Assembly: GCF_001428405.1 (NCBI RefSeq)
Contig: NZ_LMSL01000005.1
Span: 1 to 64,000 of the forward strand
From: Frateuria sp. Soil773
GTDB taxonomy: Bacteria; Pseudomonadota; Gammaproteobacteria; Xanthomonadales; Rhodanobacteraceae
DNA: 64,000 nucleotides
Reading direction: 5' to 3'
The notes under the pieces were generated by a model. The model ran no database searches. It was not told the origin of the DNA and saw only the letters and a program-made list of their open reading frames with translations. Within the stretch, counting starts at the first letter, position 1. Each line of letters starts with the position of its first letter. The position numbers and the translations under genes are program-made. Shown in pieces: positions 37,595 through 46,025 of this stretch.

Positions 37595-39043
37595 TCAGGA
37601 CGAATAGCCCGGGATCCCGCGCAAACTTGCGACGAAGGCTTCGGTGGTGAATCCGGGCAGTCGCTCCTGCTGGATGTTCAGCCAGGCTTCGCGTGCGACC
37701 GGGTCTTCCAGTGCTCGGATAGCGCGTACGTATCGGTCTGCGTCGTCGGCGGGATGGATCAGGTGCTGAGCGGGAATCAGGTCGCGAATGCCGCCAATGT
37801 CGGGCGCAACGACAGGCAAATGCGAGCTGGCGGCTTCCAGCAGGACGTTCGGCAAGCCATCCCATGCCGTGGTGTAGATGAAGGCCGCATGGTCCGGGCG
37901 TACGATCTTGGCGAAATCGTCGTAGCCGCCGTGCAACGTCACATTATCCGCTTTCTGCAAGGCGCCGATGTCACCCCCGTGGCCAGGGACGACCTGGATG
38001 CCATAGACGTCCCAGTGATAGTCCGGCAACGCGGCGACGAGGCGGGCCAGGAGGTCGGGGCGTTTCTGGCGATCCAGGCGGCTTGCCCAGAGCAGTCGCT
38101 TGCCGGATCGTGATGCTTCAGCAGGACGTGTTGGCGGTGCGGGGAAATGCACGACATGGAAAAGATCGTCGGCCACGCCAAGGTCGCGACGCCAGCCTTC
38201 GGGAGAAACTGAATTGTCGGTAATCACCGCATCCAGGCAGGAGGCGGCATCTGCCAGGTAGCGGACGGCCAGTCCATCGCGGTAACCGCGCTCGTCGCGG
38301 TCATCGCAATAGAGCGACGCATAGAGCCGGCTTGCCTGCCTAATGGCCAGGCCATGGCGGACGACGGTACGCCAACCCAGATGCGAGCCGATGAGGTGGA
38401 CGCGGCGGGGAGCCAACTGGATCAGCAGGCGTGCCAACACTATCTCCTGCTCGGCATGCGGCGTGCTGAGTTTGGCCAATTCCAGGCCGGCTTCCAGGAA
38501 CCGTACTCCACCAGGCAAGCGCGTGGCCCATGGCGAATCGTGCGGTTCCGTGGCGATCACCAGAATTCGATGGCCGAAGGCCTCGTGGCACGCGCGGATG
38601 TGGTGGAGTGCGCCGAGGTCAGCGCCGCCGCGCTTGAGCCACGGGACCAGGAATACCGTGTCGTAGTCGCCTTGACCAAGTTGCGAACGCAGGTGCCCGT
38701 AGACGATTCCCGCTTCCTGCCAATGGATCGGCGGCGCGTAGAAGCCAGGGTGGGCAGCGACGAATTTGTCGGGTGAGAGCATGGGGTCGACGGTACGCGC
38801 GAGGCCATCCATGTCCTTTCTTGCCCAGTCCGGAAGCCTGCGCTGCGGGCCAGGCGGGATGCGGGGCCGCCGCCGGACCAGCAAGGGATCGACCGAGGCT
38901 GGCCAGGCGTGTGCGGGAAACAGGGCGCGGGCCATACGCAATGCGGCGCTGGCGGTCGATTTCTGCCAACGCATGGGAAGACGAGAGAACACCTGCTCGT
39001 CCACGAGCCGGTAGATCCGGATGAGTGCGCGGCGCAGTGTCAT
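37595..39043 (-). CDS. GT4-type glycosyltransferase
   Basis: A 482-residue GT-B glycosyltransferase. Its N-terminal ~100 residues are basic and may associate with the membrane. The core has VFLVPWLKRGGADLGALHHI and VHLIGSHLGW. The C-terminal domain carries LLWASRLDRQKRPDLLARLV, FIYTTAWDGLPNVLLEAASSHLPVVAPDIGG and LPGFTTEAFVASL. It is similar in sequence to the C-terminal half of the 712-residue protein at 33553. The ATG at 39043 overlaps the upstream GT2 stop (ATGA). It faces the plus-strand genes across a 44-bp gap. Confidence 0.9.
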   Translation of the reverse strand: MTLRRALIRIYRLVDEQVFSRLPMRWQKSTASAALRMARALFPAHAWPASVDPLLVRRRPRIPPGPQRRLPDWARKDMDGLARTVDPMLSPDKFVAAHPGFYAPPIHWQEAGIVYGHLRSQLGQGDYDTVFLVPWLKRGGADLGALHHIRACHEAFGHRILVIATEPHDSPWATRLPGGVRFLEAGLELAKLSTPHAEQEIVLARLLIQLAPRRVHLIGSHLGWRTVVRHGLAIRQASRLYASLYCDDRDERGYRDGLAVRYLADAASCLDAVITDNSVSPEGWRRDLGVADDLFHVVHFPAPPTRPAEASRSGKRLLWASRLDRQKRPDLLARLVAALPDYHWDVYGIQVVPGHGGDIGALQKADNVTLHGGYDDFAKIVRPDHAAFIYTTAWDGLPNVLLEAASSHLPVVAPDIGGIRDLIPAQHLIHPADDADRYVRAIRALEDPVAREAWLNIQQERLPGFTTEAFVASLRGIPGYSS

Positions 39044-39795
39044 GGAGCGAAGCCGAAAAGCCGGGTACGGTGGATCAGGGCATGATGGCGTTCGTGTGCC
39101 GCATTGAGCGAACCGTGCGCCTTCCTTCGAACATAGTGCACGGTACCCTCGGCAATTCGATGGGGGTGGCCGAGAGAGAGCGTTTCGCAGTTCCAGTGCC
39201 AATCTTCGAACCCAAACCCGCTTTCCCCGGGGCGCGCCCGCACATAGGGAACATCGATATACAAATCGCGTCGCGCAAAGCTGCATGAGTTCCAGGGGTT
39301 GCAGACCAACAGGCAAGCCGGATCAAAGGCGGGATCATCGTCGCCGACCTGCCAACTGATGGCGTTCCATCCGTCGAACAGAACCACCAACTGAGCGTGA
39401 AGAATGGCCTTCCCGCCGAATTCCGAGGCGGCTTGCATGCAGCAGCAGATGAAGTTCTCCGACAGGTAGTCGTCGCCGTCACAGACCAGCACCCAGCGGC
39501 CGGATGCCTCCCGGATTGCCTTGTTGCGGGCAAGCCCAAGATCGCCGATGTCGAGTGGCAGCAGCACGTCAGGTTTGCCGGGACCATCGTAGCCGCGCAC
39601 AACGCGTTCGGTTTCCGCATCCGGGCGGTCCAGGGTCGCGACGATCTCCACGCGGATGCCCGCTTTTTCCGCCGCGATGCGGCAACGGCTCAACGACAGC
39701 AGGCTCTTGTGCGCCAACAGCCCTTCCTGGTGGAAAGTGATGACGACCGAGACATCGGGCTGCATGATGTGGGATTGCACGAGCGCCTCTGTCAT
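39040..39795 (-). CDS. GT2-type glycosyltransferase
   Basis: A 251-residue GT-A glycosyltransferase. QPDVSVVITFHQEGLLAHKSLLSLSRC (read in parts), DIGDLGLARNKAIREASGRWV and the metal-binding VCDGDDYLS are present. GFGFEDWHWNCE near the C-terminus holds the catalytic acidic residues. It resembles the N-terminal half of the protein at 33553-35691. I chose ATG 39795, five bases after the galE stop; a later ATG at 39765 is possible, and neither has a good ribosome site. It is coupled to the GT4 gene by ATGA. Confidence 0.87.
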   Translation of the reverse strand: MTEALVQSHIMQPDVSVVITFHQEGLLAHKSLLSLSRCRIAAEKAGIRVEIVATLDRPDAETERVVRGYDGPGKPDVLLPLDIGDLGLARNKAIREASGRWVLVCDGDDYLSENFICCCMQAASEFGGKAILHAQLVVLFDGWNAISWQVGDDDPAFDPACLLVCNPWNSCSFARRDLYIDVPYVRARPGESGFGFEDWHWNCETLSLGHPHRIAEGTVHYVRRKAHGSLNAAHERHHALIHRTRLFGFAP

Positions 39796-39800
39796 GCGGG

Positions 39801-40820
39801 CTAGCCGGATGCCGCTTCCGCACCTGCATGGCGAAGCTGCCAATTCCAGGCGTCCGCGCACATCCTGGCCAGGTCAAGACGGGCACGCCAGCCGAGCAGA
39901 CGCTGGGCTTGCGCGGGATCTGCATAGCAACTGGCGACATCGCCTTGCCGACGACCAACGATACGTATGGGCACGGCGCGCCCGCTGGCTGCCTCGAAGG
40001 CGTGCACGACTTCGAGCACGCTGTATCCCTGTCCAGTGCCGAGATTGACGGTGAGGCTTTCTTTCCGGCGAGCCAGGAAGTCGAGGGCGTCAACGTGGGC
40101 GGCTGCCAAGTCGAGTACGTGGATGTAGTCGCGCAGGCCGGTGCCGTCGGGCGTCGGATAATCATTGCCGAAGACCTGCAGGTATTCGCGCTGGCCGCTC
40201 GCGACCTGCGCGATGTATGGCATCAAGTTGTTTGGTATTCCATGGGGGTCTTCGCCGATCAACCCGGATGGATGGGCGCCCACGGGGTTGAAGTAGCGCA
40301 GTACCGCGGCGTGAAACCGTGGCTGTGCCTGCACCAGGTCGGAAATCAGCTGCTCGCAGACCAGTTTCGTCCTGCCGTACGGATTGGTGATGCGGGTGGC
40401 CGCAGTCTCGGGAATGGGGCATGCGTCGGGTTCACCGTAGACCGTGGCCGACGAACTGAAGACAAACAGGTCTACTCCGCTGGCTTTCATCGCCTGCAGA
40501 AGGCTGATGGTTCCGCCGATGTTGTTGTCGAAATAGCGCAGCGGCTGCTGCCAGGATTCGCCGACCGCCTTCAGTGCCGCGAAGTGGATGACCGCATCGA
40601 CATTCCACTCTTCGAGCAGCTTGCGGACCAATGGCTGATCGCGGACATCGCCGACAGCGAGGACGGGCCGGCGACCCGCAATGCTGGCGATGCGATCGAT
40701 TACCTCGGCCTTGCTGTTGGACAGGTTGTCCAGTACGAAGACATCGTGACCGCGCTCGAGCAACTCGGTGCAGGTGTGCGAGCCGATGAAGCCGGTACCC
40801 CCGGTGACCATCACTCTCAT
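39801..40820 (-). CDS. galE: UDP-glucose 4-epimerase
   Basis: A 339-residue SDR epimerase interconverting UDP-glucose and UDP-galactose (or the N-acetyl forms). It has VTGGTGFIGSHTCTELLERG, VIHFAALKAVGES, SSSATVYGEP and the catalytic NPYGRTKLVCE. YFNPVGAHPSG, DGTGLRDYIHV and NLGTGQGYSVLE are GalE hallmarks. It is first in a three-gene minus-strand unit with the GT2 and GT4 genes, so galactose or GalNAc is a likely substrate for one of them. Confidence 0.95.
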   Translation of the reverse strand: MRVMVTGGTGFIGSHTCTELLERGHDVFVLDNLSNSKAEVIDRIASIAGRRPVLAVGDVRDQPLVRKLLEEWNVDAVIHFAALKAVGESWQQPLRYFDNNIGGTISLLQAMKASGVDLFVFSSSATVYGEPDACPIPETAATRITNPYGRTKLVCEQLISDLVQAQPRFHAAVLRYFNPVGAHPSGLIGEDPHGIPNNLMPYIAQVASGQREYLQVFGNDYPTPDGTGLRDYIHVLDLAAAHVDALDFLARRKESLTVNLGTGQGYSVLEVVHAFEAASGRAVPIRIVGRRQGDVASCYADPAQAQRLLGWRARLDLARMCADAWNWQLRHAGAEAASG

Positions 40821-41133
40821 TGATTCCTCCAGAAAGCAAGCTGGCCCGACGAGCCGGTTTCCAAATGTGCCGCGACGTTGTCAACGGAACGGTCAAGTAT
40901 GCGTTTTACGCCCTGGGAGAACAATGCGAGACCGAAACGTGGCGGTCGGGTACGCCCAGTGGGGACTGGCGATGGCCTGCGTCGAGCTTGGCGGAAGGCC
41001 CCGCTCGGAGATCACATGTTATGGTCCGGATGACTCTTGGTCTGCTGAATAGGCTGACTTGGTGGGGGCCGACATGATATTTCATGTACAAAAGGCGGTT
41101 ACCGGGTGAGCCTCTACCATTGAGGCGTTTCTG
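40821..41133. other. divergent intergenic region in the island, no gene seen
   Basis: 313 bp between galE and the sulfatase gene. It must carry promoters for both. Short frames cross it without ribosome sites. No JUMPstart or ops element was recognised. Confidence 0.5.
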
Positions 41134-41208
41134 ATGAATCGATCCTTCGTGCTTCATGTGGCCCGTCTGATGGCCATCATGATTCTGTCTTGCATCATTG
41201 CGATATGA
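41134..41208 (+). pseudogene. detached 5' fragment of the sulfatase-family gene
   Basis: The ATG at 41134, with GAGG eight bases upstream, opens MNRSFVLHVARLMAIMILSCIIAI, a good first membrane helix, and then meets TGA at 41206-41208. The same frame reopens and leads into the large sulfatase frame (ADPYIGWSS..AAIAINAALPVLLVLLL). Between ~41205 and ~41250 the third frame encodes a more family-like SRSIYWVEQFLGSH. The pattern suggests two small indels or a sequencing error near 41206 and 41250. Confidence 0.7.
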
Positions 41209-41274
41209 GCCGATCCATATATTGGGTGGAGCAGTTCCTGGGCAGCCATTGCAATCAATGCAGCGCTTCCCGTA

Positions 41275-43923
41275 TTGCTCGTTCTGCTGCTGTGCGGGTT
41301 GACGGGGCGGGTATGGCTTGCGTTGTTGATGGAATTCCTACTGCTCTGGCTGCTCCGCTATGCGGACCACACTAAGATCGTTTACCTCGGCATCAACGTG
41401 GTATATGCCGATCTTACGGTGCTCGGCGGGATCCTGGAGAACCCTCGTCTCGTCGTTGGCTTCATCCATCCCACCGGAGCGAAAATCGTCGGTGTGCTTG
41501 CCGCGATCGTAGGCATTGCCGTCCTATACCTTTTCTTCCGGAAATGGCTGAATCGACTCCCCGCACTGATCGACAGGTACGTGCGGATATCTTGCCTTTT
41601 CCTGGCCGTGGCTGGTTTGGCCGTTGTGAATTTCTGTCGCGTGCCCGACGTGATCGCGCCGCTCGGATGGGAAGTCTTTTCGCAGATTCACGGTGCATAT
41701 GCGGCCGGCATAACAGGCAACTTGCTTCTCGGCAAGATGACCGAGAGAAGCGTCCAGCGAAAGCCCGACAAGGCTGCGATCCGTGCCTTCTGGCAGGAGC
41801 CGGCAGTGAAGTCGGTAGTGGCGGGCCTGGAGGGGGTAAAGAGCGTATCCCGCCCAGACATCGTGGTCATCCAGAGCGAGTCCCTTTTCGAGCCTTCCCA
41901 GCTTTGCGGCTTTCCCGACGAGCCGGTGCTGAAGCATGTTGCCCAGCAGCGGCCACGCGGAGCGGGAAATCTGCATGTGCCCGTATTCGGTGGACGGACC
42001 TTGCAGACCGAATTCGAGGTTCATACCGGGGTTCCGGTCGATTTCTATCCGGGCTCGATGTTCGCTTACTACGAACTGGTCAAGCATCCTTTCAATGCGC
42101 TGCCAGGGTTGCTTGCCCAGCAGGGATACAAAACGCTGGCGATCCATCCAGGCAATCGGGGTTTCTGGCGGCGCGATGTGGCGATGCCTGACATGGGCTT
42201 CGATGCCTTCGAAGCGATTGGAAGCTTTCTATATCCGCGGGATTTCTCCGATCGCGGGCACGTGCGCGATGCCGCATTGATGCGGGCGATACTTGCCGAG
42301 CTGGATGCGGCGAGCGGACCTACCTTCATTACCGGCATCACCATAGACAATCATTTTCCGTACGGGGCGGGCGCACCACCCATGGATGCGGGCCTGGGAA
42401 TGCCGGACAGCCTTCAAGGCCAGGCTCGCAGGGAAATGTCGGATTATCTGGTTCATGCCATCGATGCCGACAACGCCTATGGCTTCCTGCTCGATGCATT
42501 GAAAAGGCGGGAGCGCCCGACGGTCGTGCTGTTCTATGGCGACCACTTGCCGCCTTTGGGTTCCGTCTACCAGGAGCTGTGTTTCAAGGATGGCAAGCGT
42601 CCCGAGGAACATTTCCCGCCGTTCCGCATCTGGGCGAATTTTCCGTTGCCCAACATTCCCGATACGACCTATTCCTATCTTTTGCCCGGCATGCTGATGC
42701 ATGCCGCCGGGTTGCCTTTGGAAGAAGTCATGCTAGCCAACGCCGTGGCCGGCATCGTGGCGAACAACCCTGCGACGGGTCCAGACGAGCGTCAGCGCAT
42801 CCTGGATGAATACGCCAACATTGCAGCGGCCGACACGGCACGTCGCGTGTCGCCGGATCCCGGACGAGGTCCGGTCTTCGTCAGCAGGGCACATGGCCTA
42901 AAGTTGCTCATGGCGCTGTCCGAAAAGGGCAAGGACGTTGCCGGCATATCGCCCGAGCACAGCGACCTTTATTTCCCACGGCCGGACGGGGGGGAAGTGG
43001 ATTTCAAACTTGATGGCGGTATCGGTTCGATGACGCTGCGTCCGTATCTGGGAGCCCCGACACTGGCATGCATGCATGCCGATACGGACAAGCGGGCGGA
43101 GTTTGGTATCGAAGGCGATGGCAAGCTGCTTTACCGAGTGTCGGTGACAGCGCAGTCCGTCCGGCTGGTAACGCTGGATCTGAAAGGCGTCAGGCATCTG
43201 AAGTTATGGACGACCGGAAGCGGCAGCTCGAGAGCCTGTTCGCAGTTGTTTGTCAGAGTCGCCCGCATGCGCTGCTATTCGGCCAAATGTGCAGGGACGC
43301 AGCAGGAGGTAGCTCATGTCGAAGCCTCTGCCGATGAATCTAGGATTCTCAAGGCTGATCCGGAAGCTGGTGATATTGCCGAACTGGCCTCGGTCACGCC
43401 CGAAAGCGTTCGCCTTTCGGGCGAGGAAAAACCTGGCCTGTTCTGGCTGATGGATCGTGAAACCGGGCGCGCCGATGGATATTCGCCAATTTCGGTGGAG
43501 CCTGGCGGGCGCCTGTTCATGCCGCCTGCCGACGATCACTCCGCCTGGATCGATTTCGACGTGGATGCGTTGGACGAGGTGACATTTGACCCTCATATCA
43601 ATCAGCTCACGCCCGAATGCGCGCTCAACAACGAATCAGGCAAGGAGTCCGGCCTGGTGAAGTTGGCGTTCCTGCTGGATGGCAAGCCCGTGGCCGCACC
43701 GCGCATAGTGGATCGAAACTATAGAGGGGCTGTCTCGGTCAAGACGGACGGGGAGCGCACTCTGCGTATCGTCGTGGACAAGGGGAACCAGGTGTCATGG
43801 TGCGACTGGTTTTCGATCGGAGTGGATAAGCTGAAACCCAAGAATCCTGGTGCAGGCGGAAATGCGCGGCTACCGGACGTCACCGCCTCATATCGCGCCG
43901 TGCCTCCTCCCATCGATCAATGA
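41275..43923 (+). CDS. LTA-synthase/phosphoglycerol-transferase-like sulfatase-fold membrane protein
   Basis: The open frame of up to 882 residues has no good start of its own (TTG 41275 or ATG 41329, neither with a ribosome site); the true start was probably 41134. About four membrane helices lie before residue ~155. An alkaline-phosphatase-superfamily domain follows: DIVVIQSESLFEPS (metal-binding Glu), FGGRTLQTEFEVHTG (candidate nucleophile Thr242), and FYGDHLPPLG. The last ~350 residues are a beta-rich region I do not recognise. Family members transfer phosphoglycerol or phosphoethanolamine to glycans outside the membrane, so it may decorate the O-antigen. Whether a working protein is made is doubtful. 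Confidence 0.8.
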   Translation: MLVLLLCGLTGRVWLALLMEFLLLWLLRYADHTKIVYLGINVVYADLTVLGGILENPRLVVGFIHPTGAKIVGVLAAIVGIAVLYLFFRKWLNRLPALIDRYVRISCLFLAVAGLAVVNFCRVPDVIAPLGWEVFSQIHGAYAAGITGNLLLGKMTERSVQRKPDKAAIRAFWQEPAVKSVVAGLEGVKSVSRPDIVVIQSESLFEPSQLCGFPDEPVLKHVAQQRPRGAGNLHVPVFGGRTLQTEFEVHTGVPVDFYPGSMFAYYELVKHPFNALPGLLAQQGYKTLAIHPGNRGFWRRDVAMPDMGFDAFEAIGSFLYPRDFSDRGHVRDAALMRAILAELDAASGPTFITGITIDNHFPYGAGAPPMDAGLGMPDSLQGQARREMSDYLVHAIDADNAYGFLLDALKRRERPTVVLFYGDHLPPLGSVYQELCFKDGKRPEEHFPPFRIWANFPLPNIPDTTYSYLLPGMLMHAAGLPLEEVMLANAVAGIVANNPATGPDERQRILDEYANIAAADTARRVSPDPGRGPVFVSRAHGLKLLMALSEKGKDVAGISPEHSDLYFPRPDGGEVDFKLDGGIGSMTLRPYLGAPTLACMHADTDKRAEFGIEGDGKLLYRVSVTAQSVRLVTLDLKGVRHLKLWTTGSGSSRACSQLFVRVARMRCYSAKCAGTQQEVAHVEASADESRILKADPEAGDIAELASVTPESVRLSGEEKPGLFWLMDRETGRADGYSPISVEPGGRLFMPPADDHSAWIDFDVDALDEVTFDPHINQLTPECALNNESGKESGLVKLAFLLDGKPVAAPRIVDRNYRGAVSVKTDGERTLRIVVDKGNQVSWCDWFSIGVDKLKPKNPGAGGNARLPDVTASYRAVPPPIDQ

Positions 43924-44113
43924 CTGGGGCTAACGAGACATATGCGCCCAGATGATTAAAACATAGTGGGCGAGTGACTTGCGTTCTGAAGCGACTCAAG
44001 TTGAAATCCGGTGATCGCAGGAGAGGGGCGGGGCGAAAAGTACAAGGGTTGAGTCGACTGCTTCGGCTGGCTGGAATGCGTATGTTAGAGCCGCAGCATT
44101 GGCTGGCAGCGAG

Positions 44114-45895
44114 TTATTTAATTTTTGTGATCACAATATTGCATCCGTAATTGTTTTTCGAGCCCTCAGCCATGCTGACTGCTAGTATAGCGCTACCTAT
44201 ATTTTTACCCCAGCCATTCAGCACTATGGGTGTAGATCCACTATAAATCCCACTGGCAAGTTGCTGGCCCGTGAGACTCTTCAAATTGAAAAATAGCGGG
44301 TACGTGCAGGTGCTTTTTCCTTTCCTGATCAAATATCCCTTCTGTACTGGCTCGAGCATGACGGAAACTGGTCTTTTGCTGCTGCCTGGAAAGAATGGAG
44401 TGATTTGCGCCGAGTCGGAGCTGTAACGCAGAAATATGCGATACCCAAGTTTGAGTTCGGTTTCCTCGAATTCGCCCGGATAATCTCGCTGAATGACATT
44501 TAGTTGGTGGATGGATTTGTTATTGATATCAAATATGAGAGCTAACTTTCCATTTAATGCTAGAAGGGGTGATACTTGATTTTCATGTGTAGCGAGATAT
44601 TGTTGGACTTCATTGCAAAAGCTTGCCGTGCACTCTTCGAGTTTGATGTCATACCTCTTTAGCATGGACATGGTTAGTGCTGGCATTACATTTGGAGCGT
44701 CCATTGACCGAAGTTCGGCAGTGCGTCGTGGATCTCCTACAACCTCTACATAAGGGATGCCGGTTATTGCCTGGTATTGATGGATCCAAATGGCAAGTTC
44801 CTCCTGGTACGCGGCGATTGGTTGCTTTTGTCTGTAAAGATTCCACCAGCTATGCATCCCATATATAGAAAGTAGTGATAGTAAGATGAGTCCGGTGGTT
44901 TTGCATAACGTATGATCAGACATCGCCGTCTGCGCGCAGAGTGCGCAGATCGCAAGCCATAGCCATACGTAAGAGCGAGAAGGTATTGGCGTCCCTGTAA
45001 TCAGGACTATGCCAAGTTCGATGCCACATATTAGTAGTGCGGCCAGAAGGATTGAGGTTGCCATGCGGCGGGTTTCTGGCCTTCCGATTGCGGCTATTGA
45101 CGCAACGACTCCACACACAATGGGTATGGCATGAAGTCGCAGCAGTGTGCTCCATGAGCCAAAGTAAAGTGCGATATTGGCAACTGCATCAGTAATGCTG
45201 CGTAGTGGGTGAGGGTGGCGCCAAGTGTCGATCTTGACTCCAAAGTGTCCGTGTTCAAAATAATTCAAAAAGTAAATGGCAAGCGAGCCGATGGCAAATG
45301 CGAAGACATAAGTAAAGGCTAGGGCGGCCTTAAATTTTATTTGCGACTCTGCTGTTTTTATAGTGGCTGCAAGTAGAACTATTGAGGCGATAGGAGGATA
45401 CGTGAGGATCAATAGAGATGTGGAAATGAAAATGACTGGCAATATATGACTTTTTTTGGCCAGAAGAATCGCCAGCGTTGATAAGCTTCCGATAGCGACA
45501 CTAATAAACATACCCGTTGGCCATAGTGAGAGATCGCCAAACATGGGCGAGAAGAACAGGGCCAAACCGCAAAGAAGAAACGTTCTCGGGGCGGATATGT
45601 GGTGCGCCACTGCGCATGACATAACAAAGTATGCCGTGATATAGAGCAAGTAAGAGCTCTTAGGTGTGAGGTGCTGGCTAGCCCCGTACCATAAATAGCT
45701 TATCCAGCGACCCTCGGTTAGCGTCTTTTCCCATGGAGTGGAATAGCCTCCATTCCATCCTTTTGGCATCAAGAAATCGAAATCGTCATGCCTTATGTAG
45801 GGGGTGCTTAGCTGAGATGTTGCGTACAGAAAGAAAAATACAATAAAAGCAAATCCCAGGATTTGCCAAGATAAGCCATGATGGTTGTCTTGCAT
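44114..45895 (-). CDS. multi-spanning membrane glycosyltransferase, GT-C/GtrII-like
   Basis: A protein of ~593 residues with about ten membrane helices over the first ~390 residues. A hydrophilic, probably periplasmic C-terminal part of ~200 residues carries three or more cysteines. After the first helix comes IRHDDFDFLMPKGWNGGY, then TLTEGRWISYLWYG. The Asp-Asp pair plus GRW matches the layout of GtrII-like and other GT-C enzymes that use polyprenyl-phosphate sugars in the periplasm. Its DNA is markedly AT-richer than everything around it, a sign of recent transfer. The start is uncertain (ATG 45895 or 45913). Specific family membership is inferred from topology and those motifs. Confidence 0.75.
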   Translation of the reverse strand: MQDNHHGLSWQILGFAFIVFFFLYATSQLSTPYIRHDDFDFLMPKGWNGGYSTPWEKTLTEGRWISYLWYGASQHLTPKSSYLLYITAYFVMSCAVAHHISAPRTFLLCGLALFFSPMFGDLSLWPTGMFISVAIGSLSTLAILLAKKSHILPVIFISTSLLILTYPPIASIVLLAATIKTAESQIKFKAALAFTYVFAFAIGSLAIYFLNYFEHGHFGVKIDTWRHPHPLRSITDAVANIALYFGSWSTLLRLHAIPIVCGVVASIAAIGRPETRRMATSILLAALLICGIELGIVLITGTPIPSRSYVWLWLAICALCAQTAMSDHTLCKTTGLILLSLLSIYGMHSWWNLYRQKQPIAAYQEELAIWIHQYQAITGIPYVEVVGDPRRTAELRSMDAPNVMPALTMSMLKRYDIKLEECTASFCNEVQQYLATHENQVSPLLALNGKLALIFDINNKSIHQLNVIQRDYPGEFEETELKLGYRIFLRYSSDSAQITPFFPGSSKRPVSVMLEPVQKGYLIRKGKSTCTYPLFFNLKSLTGQQLASGIYSGSTPIVLNGWGKNIGSAILAVSMAEGSKNNYGCNIVITKIK

Positions 45896-46025
45896 GGGGT
45901 TTTCTGTGCGCATATCACATTGTTTTGACAGTGGTGGGTCGTTCGATCTGCATGTCAGGCTTCGGATGGCTGAGATTTTTTTGTAAATCACGCAAATCAA
46001 ACGAAACAACCAGCTTCTTATTTTG

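Noticed and set aside
40820-41077. 85-residue frame in the galE-sulfatase gap
   Set aside because: No ribosome site and no recognisable pattern; it begins inside the galE start region.
41190-41375. Small 61-residue frame overlapping the broken sulfatase start
   Set aside because: Only the SRSIYWVEQFLGSH part is meaningful, as displaced sulfatase sequence. The rest is out-of-frame noise.
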